The position numbers were made by a program, and so were the translations under genes. The notes under the pieces were generated by a model. The model was not told the DNA's origin. It made no database searches and was given only the letters and a program-made list of their open reading frames with translations. Below, piece after piece: positions 58,177 to 64,000 of a stretch of DNA of 64,000 bases; the first letter of the stretch is position 1; the number at the start of each line of letters is the position of its first letter. The stretch comes from Epinephelus fuscoguttatus (lineage: Eukaryota; Chordata; Actinopteri; Perciformes; Serranidae), in the NCBI RefSeq assembly GCF_011397635.1, contig NC_064771.1:15067379-15131378 (forward strand), in the 5' to 3' direction.

Positions 58177-58994
58177 ATCCGAGGCACTCTGACTGTGTTA
58201 AAAAATCCTTTATTAATACATGGATAACCAACGTGTTTCAACTAGAGAGTCTTCATCAGGGTGTAAAATGCATGGGAAACAGGTGTGTAATTTAAGAACT
58301 CAGGTACACCGATAAGCCAAAACATTAAAACCACTGACAGGTGAATTGAGTAACTTTTATTATTTTGTTCCAATGCATTGTTCTGCTGGGAAATCTTTGG
58401 TTCTGGCATTCATGTGGATACCACCTGACATGTTCCACCCACTCAAACACCGTTGCAGACCAAGTACTATATTACTGAGGGTGATCCTTTGTGAGCCCTT
58501 TGAAGTTTTCCTGACTTTGAATATTGAGGCTTAACTTTATCCCTACTGTCAGGTCTTTTTGTTAGTTATCATGAGTCACACTCTTTATAAATATTTCAAC
58601 TTTATACATGTTATGAGTTTGTTGCTCATCCACACTGTAGTACATATTGTTTCTTGTCTTTGTCAGATATTTTACTGCATATTTTCATTTTCTGTCGCTT
58701 AATGTGCAGGTTTGTCACAATATGTTGATTTTCTTTTTATTTGGGATTCTTGTTACTACATATGTGAATTACTCATAGTACACATTTACTTCATTTTCAT
58801 TTGCAATTTCTTTTAATGTGGTTCTTGTCTAGTAGTATTGTGTGACCTGTGTCACATGGCCTCTACTTCTTAAATTGCACACCTGTTTCCGATGCATTTT
58901 ACACCCTGATGAAGACTCTAGTCGAAATATGTAGGTTTATCCATTAATCAATAAAAGATTTTTAACTACAGTCAGGGGGCCTTGGATGCATTTT
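58177..58994. mobile_element. Inverted-repeat-flanked element with hammerhead-like core motifs
   Basis: Arms of about 120 bp: left 58177-58302 and right 58871-58994 in inverted orientation (GCATTTTACACCCTGATGAAG, CACACCTGTTTCC, CAATAAAAGATTTTTAACTA on the right; their complements on the left). Each arm holds CTGATGA, a short pairing stem and GAAA. Inside, at about 58309-58360, is a piece of the Tc1-like family recognised by CACCGATAAGCCAAAACATTAAAACC. No intact frame. Just beyond the mosmo 3' end. Confidence 0.5.
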
Positions 58995-58999
58995 TGGAC

Positions 59000-60590
59000 T
59001 GCCTGCCTGTACCATGGACTTTTACACTGAGTGAGCTGGCTAGTCATTGTTTGTTATCTTTATATTATTTACAGTCTTAAACAATTTACCAGTGGGATTA
59101 GGTCAGATGCAGACATGCTAGCAGGAGTTAAGAATCTCAAGGGGTCAGAGTTGCATTCATCGCTCAAAAAATTGTAGTTTTTGTCTTAATTCGAAGTGAC
59201 AGTGTATTGAAAAGCAAACACGCAGCTGCTGTCATGTAAAAACCTATTGCTATGTTTTGGGGATTTTCGTTTTCTACAGCCAAAAGGTTCATGAAAACAT
59301 CATTAAAATTCTTTGATCTCTTGGGCCAATAAAACGTTTCCACAGCGTGTATCAAATATCTCAAGATCTGAGCGAAGAAAGGAAGGCATTTTGGAGTTAC
59401 ATTAAGTCTATCTGACGGCCAAAATGAATCTCCCGTTTTCTGGTGCCTTCCATGTTTATCTGCAGTGACAGAGCTTGTTTAGAATCTCACACCCACTTTA
59501 CCATCCTTTGTGTGGATGCACAAGATGTTTAGGTTGCCATAGGAACGCCTAAAGTATTTGGTGATGTGTGTTTGTGTTTTTCCTCAAAAGATGCAACCAG
59601 CTGGGTGACAACAGCAGGAAACCTGTCACCCCATTCTGCTTATGACTGCTGCCTAAAAGTCAAGAGTACAAACTGCCTTTGACCTTCGGACCAAATCTCC
59701 CAGTCACATGTGCAGTTATTTTAAGCCCTGAAATCTTTTTTTTTCAAAGTCAAGTTATGGATGGATATCGTAATATAATAAGCGTTGTCTTTTCCTAGAT
59801 TTAAATGCTGCATTACAGTAATGTGGTGCAATCATCTGGTCTGTTGTAGCTGTTGTATCACTTGCCTTTACCCACTCGGTCATTATATTCACATTACTGA
59901 TGATTATTTATCAAAAATCTCATTGTGTATTTTGTGAAAGCACCAGTTGTCAGCCACAATATCATCGTAATACTGATATCAAGGCAGTAAGTCGCTGCAG
60001 TAGTGTAACATTTTCAAGCTACAGTCACATGGAACAAATATTTATTACTCATTTTCAATAGATAAACATGTAACATAACATGTCACAGTATATACAACAC
60101 TTTAAAGTTTGACTTGCTGTGTTCTAACACTGTATTCATTCATTCAAAAACAACAAATATAGCCAATTTAAAATGTGAGAATAAAAATGTATCTACAAAT
60201 TTTTAATAAACAGGAGATGATTTTAAATTGTGAGACTGTCAGTTTTGTTTGGCACAGGTTATAGTGAGATGCACCGACAGTGGATATGAGGCGCCACTAC
60301 AATTCTGACCACAAGAGGGAGCAGTTGATCATGTTAAACTCAGAGTAATCCACCACTTACTGTAAATCACATCTCCAATCTGCAGCAGAATTATGCCATT
60401 TAACGTTTAAAGCATTCTTTTAACAGTCCACAACATCTTTAGTTCAACATTTTTTTGTGTGTGAGAGCCTTAATAGTGTCCTCTTATTGTTTGTTACCTT
60501 GTGCTAAAGCAGAACCACATGCTAGCAACACATGCAGTTCAGACAGTACAGCTCAATCCTCCACCCTGAATGTGCTGGATCCACTGTGGA
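59000..60590. other. Intergenic stretch between mosmo and the tetraspan gene
   Basis: No exon recognised. TTTATT at 60041-60046 is a possible minus-strand polyadenylation signal for the next gene, which would make its 3' UTR about 550 bp. Confidence 0.4.
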
Positions 60591-60598
60591 TGCTTGGG

Positions 60599-60828
60599 TC
60601 AGGCCATGGTGGAAGTGCTGTGCTTCAGCTTGGCCACTCGCGCGGCCCCGAGCAGCAGTGCGCCAGTGAGGAGCTCCAGGCCGTAGGAGAGCCAGGCCAG
60701 ACCCAGAGACCACCCGAAGGAGGTGTGAATATAGGCCAGACCCTCCGGCCCCACCAGCCTCTCTGTCTCAGCCTTCGCCTGGTGCGAGTAGAAGATGTAG
60801 AGGCTCACACCACACAGCGTCAGCAGAC
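60599..60828 (-). CDS. TMEM114/TMEM235-type tetraspan protein, last coding exon (partial)
   Basis: Claudin-like four-span membrane protein family. The minus-strand exon begins after acceptor CTCTGCAG at 60828 and ends with TGA at 60601-60599, giving 76 residues. The first part ends a third hydrophobic span with LCGVSLYIFYS, comparable to GISVYIAYS in TMEM114. Then come a polar loop and IHTSFGWSLGLAWLSYGLELLTGALLLGAARVAKL, comparable to the TMEM114 stretch around SFGWSLALGWISF, as the fourth span. It ends with a short cytoplasmic tail KHSTSTMA. Upstream exons with the signature loop were not found in 60829-64000 and presumably lie to the right. Symbol not assigned because TMEM114 and TMEM235 cannot be separated on this exon. 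Confidence 0.75.
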
Positions 60829-61790
60829 CTGCAGAGACACATTACACACACATACACAGGAAAAAAGGCTTAAATCAGTGCTGGGTTTTATGTGCTCATT
60901 ATCTTGGTCATCTGTTCATTGATAAAAAGTGAAGATATATTTATTTTATTACGCACAAACACTCAAGACTTCTTAAAGCTACACACAAGCTGGCATTGTA
61001 CTCCAGTGATAATTAAGCGGAAATTCATACCAGTTCCGTGATTAGAGTTCATCATTAAAACCACCAATAACATCATGCCATTAGCAACACTAAATCTCAT
61101 ACAGTCAGAGACAGGAAATACACTGACGTACATGCTGTCTGCTTACACAACATTCTAGTCATCAGGGACTCGACTGAGAGACGCACAAACCCACACAGTC
61201 CTCACAAGTTTCATAGTGTTGCTATTGGAAACCCTTTTAATTTTGACGGCTTGCTACTGGTTTTTAAGGGGATGCAAGCGGAGCGCAGAGGCTACCCAGG
61301 GCGGGACTAATAATCGTTTTATTACGATTACACCCCGAGGTGCTACGGGGCTCGGAGTATGAGGAGGAAGCTGCATCTGATGTCTCATGTTTATGCAGAG
61401 GAACACAAACAGAGAGGCAGAGAGAAAACTGCCTCATATATTGAACAAACATGTAGAGAGGACGACTACTATTACAGCTGAAACAAAAAGTCAGTTGATA
61501 AGTGGATCGACAGGTTGCCATCAGCAACAATTCTGATCTTTGATAAACCATTTAAACCTCCTTTTTGCCAAAAAATACCAAAGATTCAGTGGTACTAGCT
61601 CCTTGAATATGAAGACTGTCTTTTTACCCTCTGTGAGAGGGAACTGAATATCTCTGGGGTGTAGACTGTTTGTAGACAGTCAAGCAAACAAAACATCAGC
61701 TTGGGGCCCTGGGAAACTGTGATGGGTAAATTTAGCTAGAGCTGGAGAGACATGGCTCAATTGATCAGTCGAGCGTTGGTTGGTTCAGAC
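60829..61790. other. Intron (inferred) of the tetraspan gene, no exon seen
   Basis: Sequence between the last exon and the repeat block; no splice-bounded frame of the right family. A 95-residue minus-strand ORF at 61264-61551 shows no resemblance. Confidence 0.35.
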
Positions 61791-62225
61791 TGAAATATCT
61801 CGACACTACTATGAAATTTTGGACATTCATGTCCTCCAGAGGATGAATCCTAGAGACTTTGGTAATCCCCTGACTTCTTCTTCAGCGCCACAATGAGGCT
61901 GACAAATGTGTGTTTCTTTTAAGATTATTTTTTTGGCTTTTGCCTTTATTCAAAGGGCTATGGGATGGATGTGAACCCATGACCAATGCGGCAACGACAC
62001 AGCCTTTATACACGGGGCACCTGCTCTACCAGGTGAGTTAGTGGGTGCCCTTATAATTGTGGTTTTGCCTGAACTATCTCAGCAGCTACTGGATGGATTG
62101 GAATTTGGTGCATGTTCCCCACAGGACAAACACCTTTCCTTGATTTCCCTCCAGCCCCATCATCAGGTCAAATTTGGTCACTCTGTCCAATACTTTGGTT
62201 TATCATCACTACCTGTGAAATGAAT
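61790..62225. repeat. Teleost dispersed repeat with an inserted tRNA-derived SINE piece
   Basis: Outer parts (CGACACTACTATGAAATTTTGG; TGAACTATCTCAGCAGCTACTGG, GGAATTTGGTGCATGTTCCCC) belong to an abundant fish repeat. At about 61920-62043, read on the minus strand, CTCACCTGGTAGAGCAGGTG and GGGTTCACATCC are the A and B boxes of a tRNA-like SINE. The B box is mutated and no tRNA cloverleaf remains. Confidence 0.5.
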
Positions 62226-62551
62226 GACATTCCCATGACAATACCGGCAATGATAGCAATGTAATTTGTGGGTCAACACAATATTAATGATGTCATATTA
62301 TGCCCTTCTGCTTTCATTATAAGTGTGGATTGGTTTTGAGCATGGAAGCACTAAATGTTCTTATTTTAAAGGGAACCTTCATCAGAGTATCAATTACCCT
62401 GGAAATGAAATACAAGGGAAACAGTGGAATGGCCCTGCAGGGAACCCTGACAAATACCCATTAGGCTGGTTAATGGCTGGTGAGGAGAGTAGTTGCCACG
62501 TTAGAACAAAGACAGAAAAATGGAATGAGCAGAGAATTCTGTATATGTAGA

Positions 62552-62574
62552 TGTGTGTGTGTGTGTGTGTGTGT
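62552..62574. repeat. (TG)n microsatellite
   Basis: Short TG dinucleotide run of about 22 bp. Confidence 0.9.
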
Positions 62575-62599
62575 ATAGGTGCATATGTGTATATATACT

Positions 62600-63920
62600 C
62601 ATGTAACAAGGCATGATATCACCCTCTCACCTTTGGTGTTAACACACATTTCCTGTTTGTTTAGGGGGCTTATTACGACCTACACGCTGACTGAGGATAA
62701 ACTGTCAAAGCTAAGGTATTGAACCTAAAATAATCAAGTATGTAATTAAACAATCTAATTCAAAGAGGCGAAGTAGACTGAACAACAAACAGGGCAAAGA
62801 CAAATTTAGGGGACGACAAATTTAAACAACAAGAACAAAACACCGTGTTTGGAGGGTAGGGAGGATGGATATTTCACAAGTCACAGCCAGTTCACAAGAC
62901 ACCTCCAATCTAATTTACACCTTTATTCCGTCCCACACATTGCCATGTGCTGCTTATTTAAGGGAGAATATAAAGAGTCTTTTTAAGTAATGGTCTTCTT
63001 GTGATTGAGACGGTGGCAGCGGAGCACCCAGAGACCCAGAGGAATGAGCTCTGCCAGATGCTCAGACACTGTGTTTATGTGTGCATGAATAAGTTGATTA
63101 CTGTAAATACCCAGATAAACCCAATAGCGTTAACACTGTTAACAGTAATCTAACTCTCCCAGTAACCCAAATTTACAGTATTTGTTTAATAGTAGAATTA
63201 CAGCTATAGTAGCTTTTTATCCAGTTTATTCTGTTACCTATGTGGCACACTGTCAAAACACACACACACACACACAGCCAAAAAAAAAAACACTCTGGTG
63301 TGTGACTATCAAGTTAAATGAAAAAAAAAAACTTGATAAGTACGTTATTCCCACACTGATTATTACCTGGCTTTAAATCAGATAACCAGGTTAAGGTGTT
63401 ATATGGCCGTTGCACTTAATGTTGTTAGGCACAGCGCTTTCTGTCAGCTCTTTCAAATTTGTGGTGTCTTATAGATGCTGGTTCCCACATAACGCTGCTC
63501 ATCGTGAGTGCTGAGACAATAACGATGAATGAAAATCCAAGGAATTGCATACTTAATTTTCTCATCTTAAAGTTAATATTACTAATTATCTGATGTAATG
63601 GTACATGTTAACATTTTAACATTCCACAACAATCCTGTCTTAGTGCGTAAGTTATCTGTATATACACAAATAAGGGGATCCATTGTTCTTTGAATAGGCT
63701 GATTGTCCTTTTCCTACATTGATTGTAAGGAATAGAACATTTCCAGGGAACAAACCGTCTCATGTTTAGAGACTTGTGGGTACCCACAGAACCCATTTTC
63801 ATTCAGATATTTTAAATTGCCATGCCAGTTGTTCCCTTGTCAAAATTTAGCCTAATTATGGAGCGTTATGTAATCCCTTTCCCAACAAGTTACAGTTGGT
63901 AGCAATGGATGCCTTAGGTT
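62600..63920. other. Right-end stretch, no gene seen
   Basis: AT-rich DNA with a short (AC)n at about 63256-63276. No exon of the tetraspan gene or of another gene recognised. Confidence 0.4.
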
Positions 63921-63934
63921 ATCTATAGAGATGG

Positions 63935-64000
63935 GGGAAAAAAATCGATACAGTATAGTATCACAATATTTTTGTGTGGCAATATTGTATCGTTACATGG
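63935..64000. mobile_element. Edge of a CGATAC/ATATCG-type hAT-like repeat
   Basis: AATCGATACAGTATAGTATCACAATATT and the terminal ATTGTATCGTTACATGG resemble the end sequence of the element at 41972-42959; cut by the window edge. Confidence 0.35.

Noticed and set aside
61920-62043. tRNA gene on the minus strand
   Set aside because: The A box is good, but the B box is mutated and the arms do not pair; it fits a tRNA-derived SINE inside a larger repeat.

Overview
This is a stretch of a ray-finned fish (teleost-like) chromosome. Its genes are split by GT-AG introns and encode vertebrate-type proteins. The space between and inside them is filled with short DNA transposons, tRNA-derived SINEs, L1/Tx1-type LINE pieces and long CA/GT microsatellites of the kind common in teleosts. 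I see nothing prokaryotic: no operon, CRISPR array or replicon. Species cannot be read from the sequence. The RAC1-like, MOSMO and UQCRC2 proteins match my memory of the human proteins along their whole length.

Layout. (1) 1-8.8 kb: mostly repeats, including a duplicated repeat whose first copy holds a PIF/Harbinger-like MITE while the second copy keeps the empty site. (2) 8.9-16.8 kb: a complete six-coding-exon Rac1-type small GTPase gene (+). (3) 17-27.5 kb: gene-poor accessory block with a broken L1-type LINE, a hexamer satellite, a 1.4-kb degenerate minisatellite split by a SINE, and two minus-strand coding-like modules I cannot assign. (4) 28.2-31.5 kb: complete crym (ketimine reductase / mu-crystallin, -). 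(5) 31.7-33.3 kb: an inverted-repeat-flanked element of unknown family. (6) 35.5-36.4 kb: complete snu13 (15.5K box C/D and U4 snRNA binding protein, -). (7) 37.1-37.4 kb: two nested AT-rich palindromes. (8) 38.2-45.0 kb: complete uqcrc2 (complex III core protein 2, +), with a ~1-kb hAT-like element in one intron. (9) 46.8-58.1 kb: complete mosmo (tetraspan Hedgehog attenuator, +). (10) 60.6-60.8 kb: last coding exon of a TMEM114/TMEM235-type tetraspan gene (-); its other exons should lie to the right, beyond the window.

The genes do not form a pathway. They are ordinary housekeeping and developmental genes (Rac signalling, ketimine/thyroid-hormone-binding enzyme, spliceosome/snoRNP, respiratory chain, Hedgehog tuning). 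As I recall, CRYM, UQCRC2 and MOSMO (C16orf52) lie near one another on human 16p12, so part of this block looks like old conserved synteny. I found no convincing new biological system. The least explained pieces are the inverted-repeat element at 31.7-33.3 kb, the minus-strand repeated modules at 22.5-23.0 kb, and the palindromes at 37.1-37.4 kb. All exon coordinates come from reading splice sites and frame by eye; no alignment or database search was run.
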